Position numbers and translations under genes: made by a program | The notes under the pieces: model-generated | Databases searched by the model: none | What the model saw: only the letters and a program-made list of their open reading frames with translations | Told to the model about the DNA's origin: nothing | Origin: an uncultured Caryophanales bacterium | Lineage (GTDB): Bacteria; Bacillota_I; Bacilli_A; RF39; UBA660 | Direction: 5' to 3' | Length of the DNA stretch: 34,153 bases | Assembly: GCA_946412015.1 (NCBI GenBank) | Contig: CAMKGA010000019.1 | Coordinates: 1 to 34,153 of the forward strand | Part shown: piece after piece, positions 7,204 to 17,300 of the stretch | Position numbering within the stretch: position 1 is the first letter of the stretch | Layout: every line of letters starts with the position of its first letter

Positions 7204-9916
7204 ATATTTTTTAGTAATGCTTGGGCTAATGATAGGATTTATAGTTAATGCTAATGCAGTTCAAGCAGCAACTTTAAGTTATACTAATTCAGACTATTGG
7301 TATAACAGAGCAAAGGGAGATGGAAGTGACCATCACTCTTGGTATTGGCGTCCATACGAAATGGATGGAAAGGTTGCCTATTGTATTGAGCCTAATGTAA
7401 AAGAGGGTACAACTTATTCACAAGGAAGTTGGGAAGCAACAGGACTACCTAACTCAATAAAAGAAAGACTATTGTTAATAGGTTATTATGGATACACTTA
7501 TCCAGGACACCAAACAATGCAATATAGAATGGCAACACAAGGAATGATATGGGACACAATAATAGGAGAAGGAGCCCATACAACATTCTCTACTGAACGT
7601 TGGGGTGCAGGAACACAAGTTGATATTTCTGGTGAAGAAGCCGAAATAAATAGACTAATTTCTCATCACTACGATAGACCATCATTTAATGGTGGAGTTT
7701 ATAGATTACAAGTAGGAGAAAGTCTTACAATAACTGATACTAACAATGTATTAGGAAATTATAGTATAAGTGTTAATGGAGCAGATTATAATGTAGATGG
7801 AAATAATCTTACTATTAAGCCAACAAAAGATGGTGCAATAGATTTAACACTTACTAAAAAAATGCCATATAATTCTGCTTATGAATTATTTGTTGGAGAT
7901 GGAATCCAAAATATGATGATACCGGGAACAACTGATCCGGTTATAGCAAAAATAAGAGTAAATAGTTATTATGGAGATGTTGAATTAACAAAGAAAGATA
8001 AAGAAACTAATGAAACTAAACCACAAGGACAAGCAACTCTTAAAAATGCAGAATATGGTGTTTATGAACAAGCCACAGGAAAATTAGTGACTACAATTAA
8101 AACTGATGAAAATGGATATGGTAAAAGTCCAAAGGTACTTCCATATAATTCTTATTACTTACAAGAAATAAATGCTAGTGAGGGTTATTTACTTGATAAT
8201 ACAAAATATAATTTTGATTTGAAAGGTAAAGAAAACGAGAAACTAGATGTATTTGAAACAGTAGTTAAGAATTATGTAAGTATTTTAAAACAATATGAGT
8301 TTGTAGATGGGGAAACTACTTTCTTAAATGCAGAAAAAGGAATAACATTTGAGATTTACTTCCCTAATGGAGATAAGTTTGATGAAATAACTACTGATAA
8401 GAATGGTTATGCTACAATCAATCTTCCTTATGGAGTTTGGAAGTTCCATCAAGTAAACTCAACAACAGGTTATGAAAAGATTTATGATTTCTTTATAACT
8501 GTTGATTATAACTCTGAAAAAGAGCAATATTATAATATTTTAAATAATGCTTTATCAGCATATTTACAAGTATTTAAAACAGATATTGAAACAGGTAAAA
8601 CTATTGCATTAGCAAATACTACTTTCAAAATCTATAACAAAGATACAAAACAATATGTATCACAATTTGTAGGTGGAAAAGTTTATAGTGAATTTAAAAC
8701 TGATGAGAATGGAGTGTTTGTCACTTATTTAAAATTAGTAGCAGGTAATTATAAACTAATTGAAACTGATAGCCCAAGAGGTTATGTATTAGATAAAAAT
8801 GGACTAGACTTTACTATTGGAGATAATACTCATTATGCTTATACAACTTATGGTCCATTTATTACTGTATATTATAAAAACACACCAATAAAAGGACAAA
8901 TTGAAATCTCTAAAAGTGGAGAATTATTTGAAATAGATAATGACACATTCAATTATAATGGTAGAAAATCATTAGAGGGAATTGTTTATAATATCTATGC
9001 AGAAGAAGATATAAAATCACCAGATGGTAATCATATTTACTATAATAAAGGCGATTTAGTTGGAACAATGAAAACTAATAAAGACGGTTATGCTATAAGT
9101 GAAAAACTACCACTTGGAAAATATATCGTTAAAGAAGCCGAAACAGATGATGAATATGTGTTAGATGAAACAGAGTATCATATTGAACTTACTGAAAAAG
9201 ATAATTTAACACCAATAGTTTATGATTCACTTGAAATGACTAATATCTTAAAGAAAGGTAAAATTGAATTTACTAAAACTGATTTAGTAAATGGAGAAGT
9301 TATTCCAAATATTATTATAGAAATTTATACAGAAAACAATGAACTAATATTCACAGGAACTACTGATGAAAAAGGTAAAGTTGTTGTAGATGAACTAAAA
9401 GTAGGAAAATACTATATTTTAGAAAAAGAAGCAGCAACAGGTTATGTGATAACTGATGAAAAAGTTTATTTTGAAATTAAAGACAATGGAGAAATTGTTA
9501 AGGCAGAAATGAAAAATAAACCTATCACAGGAACAGTAGAAATAACTAAACAAGATATATCTACAAGTGAGCCACTACCAAATACTCTAATTGAAGTTTA
9601 TAACGATAAAGATGAGTTAGTATTTAGTGGTAAAACAGACGAAAATGGTAAAATTACTATTGAAGATTTAAGATATGGTAAATACTATTTTGTTGAAAAG
9701 GAAGCACCAGAGGGCTACACATTAAATCCAGAAAAAATGTATTTTGAAATACTTGAAGATGGAGAAATTGTTAAATGCACAATGGTTGATGAAAAGGTAG
9801 TTATTGAAGTACCTAATACAGGAGTTAATGATTATCACGTTATAGAACTTGTTGGATCATTACTAATATTAAGTGGAATAGGAGTTATTGTTTATGTTAA
9901 AAAGAAAAGAAAATAA
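7187..9916 (+). CDS. Cell-wall-anchored thioester-domain / Cna-B repeat surface protein
   Basis: A 909-residue surface adhesin. The signal peptide is about 1-27 (cleavage near VQA). An N-terminal thioester domain follows, with C66 (AYCIEPN) and Q118 (ATQGMIWD) as the likely Cys-Gln crosslink. About six Cna-B/SpaA-type beta repeats follow, each opening with a lysine strand (VELTKKD, QVFKTD, IEISKSG, IEFTKTD, VEITKQD) and closing with a glutamate strand (YYLQE, YKLIE, YIVKE, YYILEKE, YYFVEKE), which is the pattern for isopeptide bonds. The C-terminus has a VPNTG sorting motif (875-879), a transmembrane helix and KKKRK. The adjacent sortase overlaps its 3' end and is probably its dedicated enzyme. 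It may attach donor to recipient or to host tissue; thioester domains can bind targets covalently. Confidence 0.92.
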   Translation: MKKCAKYFLVMLGLMIGFIVNANAVQAATLSYTNSDYWYNRAKGDGSDHHSWYWRPYEMDGKVAYCIEPNVKEGTTYSQGSWEATGLPNSIKERLLLIGYYGYTYPGHQTMQYRMATQGMIWDTIIGEGAHTTFSTERWGAGTQVDISGEEAEINRLISHHYDRPSFNGGVYRLQVGESLTITDTNNVLGNYSISVNGADYNVDGNNLTIKPTKDGAIDLTLTKKMPYNSAYELFVGDGIQNMMIPGTTDPVIAKIRVNSYYGDVELTKKDKETNETKPQGQATLKNAEYGVYEQATGKLVTTIKTDENGYGKSPKVLPYNSYYLQEINASEGYLLDNTKYNFDLKGKENEKLDVFETVVKNYVSILKQYEFVDGETTFLNAEKGITFEIYFPNGDKFDEITTDKNGYATINLPYGVWKFHQVNSTTGYEKIYDFFITVDYNSEKEQYYNILNNALSAYLQVFKTDIETGKTIALANTTFKIYNKDTKQYVSQFVGGKVYSEFKTDENGVFVTYLKLVAGNYKLIETDSPRGYVLDKNGLDFTIGDNTHYAYTTYGPFITVYYKNTPIKGQIEISKSGELFEIDNDTFNYNGRKSLEGIVYNIYAEEDIKSPDGNHIYYNKGDLVGTMKTNKDGYAISEKLPLGKYIVKEAETDDEYVLDETEYHIELTEKDNLTPIVYDSLEMTNILKKGKIEFTKTDLVNGEVIPNIIIEIYTENNELIFTGTTDEKGKVVVDELKVGKYYILEKEAATGYVITDEKVYFEIKDNGEIVKAEMKNKPITGTVEITKQDISTSEPLPNTLIEVYNDKDELVFSGKTDENGKITIEDLRYGKYYFVEKEAPEGYTLNPEKMYFEILEDGEIVKCTMVDEKVVIEVPNTGVNDYHVIELVGSLLILSGIGVIVYVKKKRK

Positions 9917-10544
9917 GAATAATAGTAAAGGTAAAAAGAGTCAACTTATCATAGTTGGCTCTTTACTTATCTTAATGGGAATTGCAGTAGTAGGTGGAAA
10001 ATATCTTTATAACTATTTATTAGATAGAGCAGAAGATATTAAAATTGAAGAATTTTACGAAGTTCAAGAAACAATAGATGATGAAACTATTGTTGATGAA
10101 CAACCAACCGAAGAAAAGCAAGAAGAAACTAAACAAGATAATACTAATTATATTGCAGTAATTAAAATACCTAAAATTGGTCTTGAAAAAGGTCTATGTG
10201 AAAAAGGTAGTTATTGTAATAATGTGAATAGAAATATTCAAATATTAAAAGAATCAACTTATCCAGATATTGCAAATGGTAATTTTATTTTAGCCGGACA
10301 TTCTGGAACAGGGAGAGTATCTTATTTTAGAAATCTTAATAGATTATCACAAGATGATGAAGTAAGTATTTTCTATCAAGGAAAAGAGTACAAGTATAAA
10401 GTTGTTAATATGTATGATATTGAAAAGACAGGAACTGCCAATATTATTAGAAATAAAGAAAAAACAACACTTACTTTAATTACTTGTAGGCATAATACAA
10501 ATAAACAAATTGTAGTTATCTGTGAATTAGTTGAAACTAAATAG
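9894..10544 (+). CDS. Sortase (membrane transpeptidase)
   Basis: A 216-residue sortase with an N-terminal membrane helix (about 17-43), an acidic linker, and the catalytic beta barrel from about residue 85. Catalytic H136 (LAGHSGTG) and C198 (LITCRHN) are clear. The usual conserved arginine some residues after the cysteine is not in place: the segment reads CRHNTNKQIVV, with Lys/Gln at that position and an Arg directly after the cysteine. It probably anchors the preceding VPNTG protein. ATG 9894 lies 9 bases after TAGGAG inside the adhesin gene, giving a 23-base overlap. The subclass is not certain. Confidence 0.9.
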   Translation: MLKRKENKNNSKGKKSQLIIVGSLLILMGIAVVGGKYLYNYLLDRAEDIKIEEFYEVQETIDDETIVDEQPTEEKQEETKQDNTNYIAVIKIPKIGLEKGLCEKGSYCNNVNRNIQILKESTYPDIANGNFILAGHSGTGRVSYFRNLNRLSQDDEVSIFYQGKEYKYKVVNMYDIEKTGTANIIRNKEKTTLTLITCRHNTNKQIVVICELVETK

Positions 10545-10556
10545 GAGGTTTAGATT

Positions 10557-10790
10557 ATGGATAACAAGTATAATTTAGGACAAATAACTAAAACATTAGA
10601 AAAGTTATTTGGAGCAGGATTTAACACAGATAAAAAAATCCTTGCAATGAAATTGGAAGATTTAGAAAAATTAAATAATCTAACATCTTCTGAAATGTTG
10701 ATAATTATAGATTTTAAAAGAGCCATAAAAAATAGACAGATAATATCTTTTTTAAGTGGCTATAAAGAGAAAGGAAATGATAGCAAATGA
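10557..10790 (+). CDS. Small hypothetical ICE protein
   Basis: A 77-residue soluble, helical-looking protein not recognised by family. AGGAGG lies 7 bases before the start. It overlaps the next gene by 4 bases (ATGA type), so it is in the same operon as the sortase above and the unknown genes below. A possible helix-rich region (residues 27-62) contains several Lys/Arg, but no clear DNA-binding motif is visible. Confidence 0.7.
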   Translation: MDNKYNLGQITKTLEKLFGAGFNTDKKILAMKLEDLEKLNNLTSSEMLIIIDFKRAIKNRQIISFLSGYKEKGNDSK

Positions 10791-10981
10791 AAAAATTTGA
10801 AATTGATGTAGATATAAATGGAACGATTACTTTTGAAGTAGAGGCTAAAAATAAACAAGAAGCCAAAGCAAAAGTAGATGACATTTTAAGTAATACTTCT
10901 GTTAAAGAAGCATTAGCAAATTATAGAAATAATATTGTTTTAAATGAAAAAGTAAAACAAGATAAAGACAGAGAAAGATAG
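10787..10981 (+). CDS. Small hypothetical protein with DpnD/PcfM-like segment
   Basis: A 64-residue protein. Its core (ITFEVEAKNKQEAKAKV) has the beta-strand plus EA-K/E-EA helix pattern seen in DpnD/PcfM-like small domains, and a similar segment occurs in the XRE protein at 20316 (FFEIEAKNEKEAAMIV). The C-terminal tail ends KQDKDRER, one of the recurring Glu-Arg endings of this element. The family assignment is tentative. Confidence 0.65.
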   Translation: MKKFEIDVDINGTITFEVEAKNKQEAKAKVDDILSNTSVKEALANYRNNIVLNEKVKQDKDRER

Positions 10982-10992
10982 GAGGAATTAGA

Positions 10993-11334
10993 ATGGCATA
11001 TTCAAAGAGAATACCACCAATAAAAATTAAATTAAATGTTGATGAGTTTAATAAACTTGTTGAAGTATTAAATAATATGATTGATTATGAGAATGAAAGA
11101 ATTGCTCAAAAATCATCTAAAATGAAAGATAAGTTATTAAGATATAGTGTTCCTATTACAGAAGAAGACGGAACAGAAATGGTAGATATGAGATTCTATA
11201 ATAATGAAATAACTGATTTATTCTATGTTTTATTTTATGGAATTGAGAATATGATTTCTATTGAAACAAATTACTATGATGTACTAGTAAGAGTAAGAGA
11301 AAAAATAAAAGAAAATAAAACGACAAACGAATAG
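10993..11334 (+). CDS. Hypothetical ICE protein, 113 residues
   Basis: Not recognised. It is a soluble protein, mostly alpha-helical by composition, with a basic N-terminus (AYSKRIPPIKIKL) and an acidic middle. AGGAGG lies 6 bases upstream of ATG. It sits directly before the giant methylase-helicase gene in a continuous run of tightly spaced genes and is probably cotranscribed with it. Confidence 0.7.
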   Translation: MAYSKRIPPIKIKLNVDEFNKLVEVLNNMIDYENERIAQKSSKMKDKLLRYSVPITEEDGTEMVDMRFYNNEITDLFYVLFYGIENMISIETNYYDVLVRVREKIKENKTTNE

Positions 11335-11359
11335 TCTAATTTAGAATAGGAGGTGCAAT

Positions 11360-14300
11360 ATGGCGAGTAAATTAAGACTAATTACAGACCTTTATGGAGA
11401 AACCTTAACACAAATAAGTAAGAATCCAGATGAATGGATGTCCTTTTTGGAATGTGCTGCAATGAACTATAAATATCCTTTTAATGACCAAGTTTTAATT
11501 TATGCACAAAGACCACAAGCAGTTGCCTGTGCAAAGATAGAGGCTTGGAATAAACAAGTAGGAAGATGGGTTAATCGTGGTGCAAAAGGAATAGCACTTC
11601 TTTCAGAAGATAATGGCTATACTAACTTGCGATATGTTTTTGATATTGCAGATACAAACAGTAAGTTTGGAAAAAGTTTTAGATTATGGTCAGTTTCTAA
11701 ACCTTATGAATTAGACATTATTGAGTCATTAGAAAACAAGTACGGAGAACTTGAAGATAAAAGTTCTCTGGGACTTGCAATTAAATCAGTATCAAAGATA
11801 ATTGTTGAAGATAATATGCAAGATTATTTAGAAGATTTAATGTTTTATAGAGAAAATAGTTCTCTTGAATTACTTGATGAAGATGGTGTAAAAGCATTAT
11901 TTCAAAATGCACTTTCTAATAGTATTGCTTATTCAATAATTAAAAGATGTGGATTAAATCCTAATGAATATTTCACTCATAAAGACTTTATAGATATATT
12001 AAGTTTTAATAGTTATGACACTATTACAAGAATAGGTGTTGCAACAAGTGAAATATCAGAAATGGGACTTCGTGAGATTTATAATACAATTAAAAATCTG
12101 CGAATTAACGAAATAAATAAAATTCGCACATTTGATATAGATAATGATTTGTCTTATGATGTAAGCGAAAGCAGAAATACTGCTGAAAGGAGGAATAATT
12201 ATGATAACTTACACACGTCAAGGGGATTACGAGATACCAGATCTAGCGATACCAGAGAACAAGATTCAAGTGGAGGGCAAATACGCAATGATGAGGTTAA
12301 GATACTTGAAAGAGAACAAGAAATCTCTATACACGACTCTACTAATGAGCAATCAACTTCCAGAACACCTAATGAATATTCAAGAAACGGCAATGGAGAG
12401 AGTAGAACAGATAGTATCAGAGATGAAAGAGAAAGAGAAGATAACAGAGAAATTGAAAGCAACAGACCCAATGAAATGGGTGGGACTAATGAACAACTTG
12501 AAGACATCAGCAGAGGAGATAGTAGCGAACGAGTTGATATACGCTTAAATATCTACGAAGCAGATAAATCAAAAACTTCTTATGTTGTACTAGATGAAAA
12601 GATAAATCAAATATTAAGTACAACTCCACATTTAAGAAAATCTAATAAAGAAATAAAGGACTTTATTAACAATGAACAAAATATTACAAAAAGAGCAGAG
12701 TTCCTTAAAGGAATATTTAATTCTGATTATACCGGTGTTATAGTTGATGACCAGATGTATGGTTATAAAACTTATGACAACGGTATTTTATTTTGGAAAG
12801 GTAATTTTTTATCAAGAGATACTGAAAGTTTTGTTAGTTGGGAAGACTTAACATATCACTATGAGGCAATGATATTATTAAATCAATTAAATGATAGAAT
12901 TGAGCCTTTGCCTAGTATGACAGACCAATTATCTTTAATTGATGATAATAGTGAAAAGACAGTATCAGATTTAGAGTTTACACAAGAGTTTGTTGATAGA
13001 TATCTTACTGAAATAGGAATAGAAACTAAATATTCTATTTATGAAATGTTCCAAAAGAGTTTATCAACAGAAGATAATATCAATTATCTTAAAAATCTAT
13101 ATGGTATAGGTGGAGCAAGTGCAACTATAAAAGGTTCCGGTATAGGAATTGATTATGATTCAAAAGGTATTCGCTTTTATCGTGGTTATTTTGACCCTAG
13201 TGCAACGGAACAACTCTTTAAGTGGAATTATATTGAAAAGAGAATAAAAACTCTTATACACGAAGATAGATACCTAAATCCAAAGGAATTAGAAGAATAT
13301 CCTAATTGGTTAGAAAAACAAGAACAAGAAAGAGAGTTTATAGAAGCAGAAAAACATCTAGCAGATAGTATTGTTCCAGAACAAGCCGAAGAAGAATATG
13401 ATTATCAATATCATTTAGGAGATAAAGTTTATATTGGTGCAGATGAATACGAAATATTAAATATTGGAGATTTTAATGTAGTCTTGTATGATTATCAATA
13501 TCCATTATTTAATCGTGAAATGTCCAAAGAAGAATTTGATAGGAAAGTAAAAGAAAATCCTGCAAATGACCACCTTAAAGTTAAAATAAGTGATATTGAA
13601 GAACAAAAACAAGAAGAAAAAAGTGAAGTAGAAGAAACAAAAGAACAGGAATTATCTACTCCTACCGGAATTGATGATGTAGAAATAGAAGAAAACATTG
13701 TTCCAGAGTTTGAAAAAAAGAAAAGTAATAAAATTAGAAGTTTTGATATACACCCAGAAATATCAAGTTTTGATCGTAGTCAATTTAGAATCTTAAATGA
13801 TAGTTTAGGAGAGGGTACACCAAGAGAAAAGTTTAATCATAATGTTGAAGCAATTAAAGTTTTAAAGAAATGTGAAGAAGAAAACAGATTTGCCACACCA
13901 GAAGAACAAGAGATTTTATCTCAATATGTTGGTTGGGGTGGACTTCCACAAGCATTTGATGAAATGGATTCTTCTTGGAGTAATGAATATCATATTTTAA
14001 AGAACTTGCTTGATGAAACAGAGTATTCACAAGCACGAGAATCAACTTTAACGGCATTTTATACACCACCGGTAGTAATTAGGTCTATGTATAAAGCATT
14101 AGAAAATATGGGACTTAAAACCGGTAATATATTAGAGCCTAGTTGTGGAACAGGAAACTTTATAGGTATGCTTCCAGACTCATTAAAAGATTGCAAAATG
14201 TATGGAGTAGAACTTGATTCAATAAGTGGTAGAATAGCAAGACAACTTTATCAAAAATCTTCTGTTGCAGTACAAGGTTATGAAGATACTAATCTTCCTA

Positions 14301-17300
14301 ATTCTTTCTTTGATGTAGCAGTAGGAAATGTTCCTTTTGGAGATTTTAAAGTATTAGATAAGAAATATGATAAGAATAAGTTTTTAATTCACGATTATTT
14401 CTTTGCTAAAACACTTGATAAAGTTAGACCGGGAGGAGTTGTTGCATTTATAACTTCAAAAGGTACACTAGATAAAGAAAATCCAAGTGTAAGAAGATAT
14501 ATTGCACAACGAGCAGATTTATTGGGAGCAATAAGACTACCTAATAACACTTTTAAAGCAAATGCCGGTACAGAAGTCACATCAGACATTATATTCTTAC
14601 AAAAGAGAGATTCAATAACTGATATTGAGCCAGATTGGGTATATCTAGGAGAAAATGAAAATGGAATAAAGATGAATCAATATTTCATTGATAACCCAGA
14701 TATGATTATGGGTAATATGGAAATGATTTCTACTAGATTTGGTTATGATTCTGCTTGTATATCTGATGGCGAAAATCTAGGAGATAAACTAGAACAAGCA
14801 ATATCAAATATACACGCCGAAGTAAAAGAATATGAATTAGATGATATAGGAGAAGAAGATAATTCTATTGAAGCAGATTTAACTGTTAGAAACTTCTCAT
14901 ATACCTTGGTAGATGACAAAATCTATTTTAGAGAAAATAGTAGAATGTATCCACAAGAACTTGCTATGACTACTGAAAATAGAGTAAGAGGACTTATTGA
15001 AATAAGGGACTGTGTGAGAACTCTTTTAGAGTATCAAACAGAAGACTATCCAGATGAAGACATAAAGAGAGAACAGGCTAAATTAAATCGTTTATATGAC
15101 GCATTTACAAAGAAATATGGACTAATCAATAGCAGAGGTAATAACTCTGCTTTTTCTAACGATTCAAGTTATTATTTACTATGTTCTCTTGAAATATTAG
15201 ATGAGAATGGAAACCTTGCAAGAAAAGCAGATATGTTCACGAAACGAACTATTAAACCTAAAACAGAAATAACATCAGTTGATAATGCAAATGACGCTTT
15301 AATTGTTTCACTATCTGAAAAAGCAAGAGTTGATATAACATTTATGCAAGAACTTTGCAATATGAATATGGACGAAATGCTTAAAGATTTAGAGGGAGAA
15401 ATATTCAATGTCCCAGAGTATGGAGAACCTAATCATTGGGTGACAGCAGATGAATATCTTTCTGGAAATGTAAGGGAAAAATTAAGAATAGCAGAAAAGT
15501 TTGCAGAAACTGATGAAAGATTTAATGTTAATGTGAAATATCTTAAAGAAGTTCAACCAAAAGATTTAAGTGCTAGTGAAATAAGTGTTAGACTTGGATC
15601 TACTTGGATACCACCAGAAGATATAAAAGTATTTATAGAATACTTATTAAATCCAAATTATTATGCTAGTCAGAATATTAGAGTTCATTATATGGAATCT
15701 ACTTCTGAATGGTATATTGATGGTAAAAACTATGACAAGTATAATGTAAAAGCAACTAACACTTATGGAACAGGTAGAGCAAACGCTTATAAGATTATAG
15801 AAGATAGTTTGAATCTTAAAGACACAAGGATTTATGATTATTATGAGGACGAAAATGGTAAGAAAGTCGCAGAATTAAACAAAAAAGAAACTGCAATTGC
15901 ACAAGCAAAACAAGAGCAAATAAAACTTGCATTTGAAGAATGGATATGGAAAGACCCAGAGCGTAGAGAAAGACTTACAAAAGAGTATAATGAAAGATTT
16001 AATTCTATTAGACCTCGTGAATATGATGGAAGTCATATCACTTTTGATGAAATGAATCCAGAAATAACTTTAAGACCACATCAAGTAAATGCAATAGCAA
16101 GAATACTTTATGGTGGTAATACTTTGTTAGCACACGAAGTAGGAGCAGGTAAAACTTTTGAAATGGTAGCAGCAGCAATGGAATCAAAAAGATTAGGATT
16201 ATGTAATAAATCTTTATTTGTAGTTCCTAATCACATTGTAGAACAGTTCGGTCAAGAGTTCTTACAATTATATCCAAGTGCAAACATTTTAGTCACAACT
16301 AAAAAGGATTTTGAAACTGCTAATCGTAAAAAGTTTTGTTCAAGAATTGCCACAGGAGATTATGACGCAATTATAATTTCTCATTCACAATTTGAGAAGA
16401 TACCAATGTCAGTTGGAAGACAAATTGCAATAATTCAAAAGCAAATTGATGATATAACTTTTGGTATTCAAGATTTAAAAAATAGTAATGGCGAAAGATT
16501 TTCTATCAAGCAAATGGAGAAAACTAAAAAAAGTTTAGAAACAAGACTTGCTAAACTTAATGATACTTCAAGAAAAGATGATGTAATCACTTTTGAAGAA
16601 TTAGGTGTTGATAGAATATTTGTAGATGAAGCACATTACTATAAAAATCTTTTCCTTTATACCAAGATGAGAAATGTAGGAGGAATAGCACAAACAGAGG
16701 CACAAAAGTCATCAGATTTATTTATGAAATGTAGATATTTAGATGAACTAACTGACGGAAAAGGTGTTGTGTTTGCGACAGGAACTCCGGTTTCTAATTC
16801 AATGGTAGAGTTATACACAATGCAAAGATACTTGCAATATGGAGAACTTGAAAAAAGACATCTTCAACAATTTGACGCTTGGGCTTCAACTTTTGGAGAA
16901 ACTGTGACTGCAATAGAATTAAGTCCAGAGGGTACAGGTTATAGAGCAAAAACCAGATTTGCAAAGTTCTTTAATCTACCAGAACTTATGGCAATGTTTA
17001 AAGAAGTTGCAGACATACAGACCTCTGATATGCTTAATCTTCCTGTACCAAAAGCAAACTATCATAATATAGTTATAGAGCCTAGTGAAATTCAAAAAGA
17101 ATTGGTAAAAGAACTGTCTGAAAGAGCAGAAAAGATAAGAAATAAAATGGTAGATTCATCAGTTGATAATATGTTAAAGATTACAAATGATGGAAGAAAA
17201 TTAGCACTAGATCAAAGACTTTCTAATGAAATGTTAGAAGACTTTGATAAGAGTAAAGTAGCAACTTGTGCAGATAATATTTATGATATTTGGAATAAAA

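Noticed and set aside
12199..12507. Open frame on the minus strand opposite the helicase linker
   Set aside because: It has no ribosome site and is Ser/Leu-rich, as expected from the complement of the coding strand. The plus-strand nested TnpV frame explains the open reading there.
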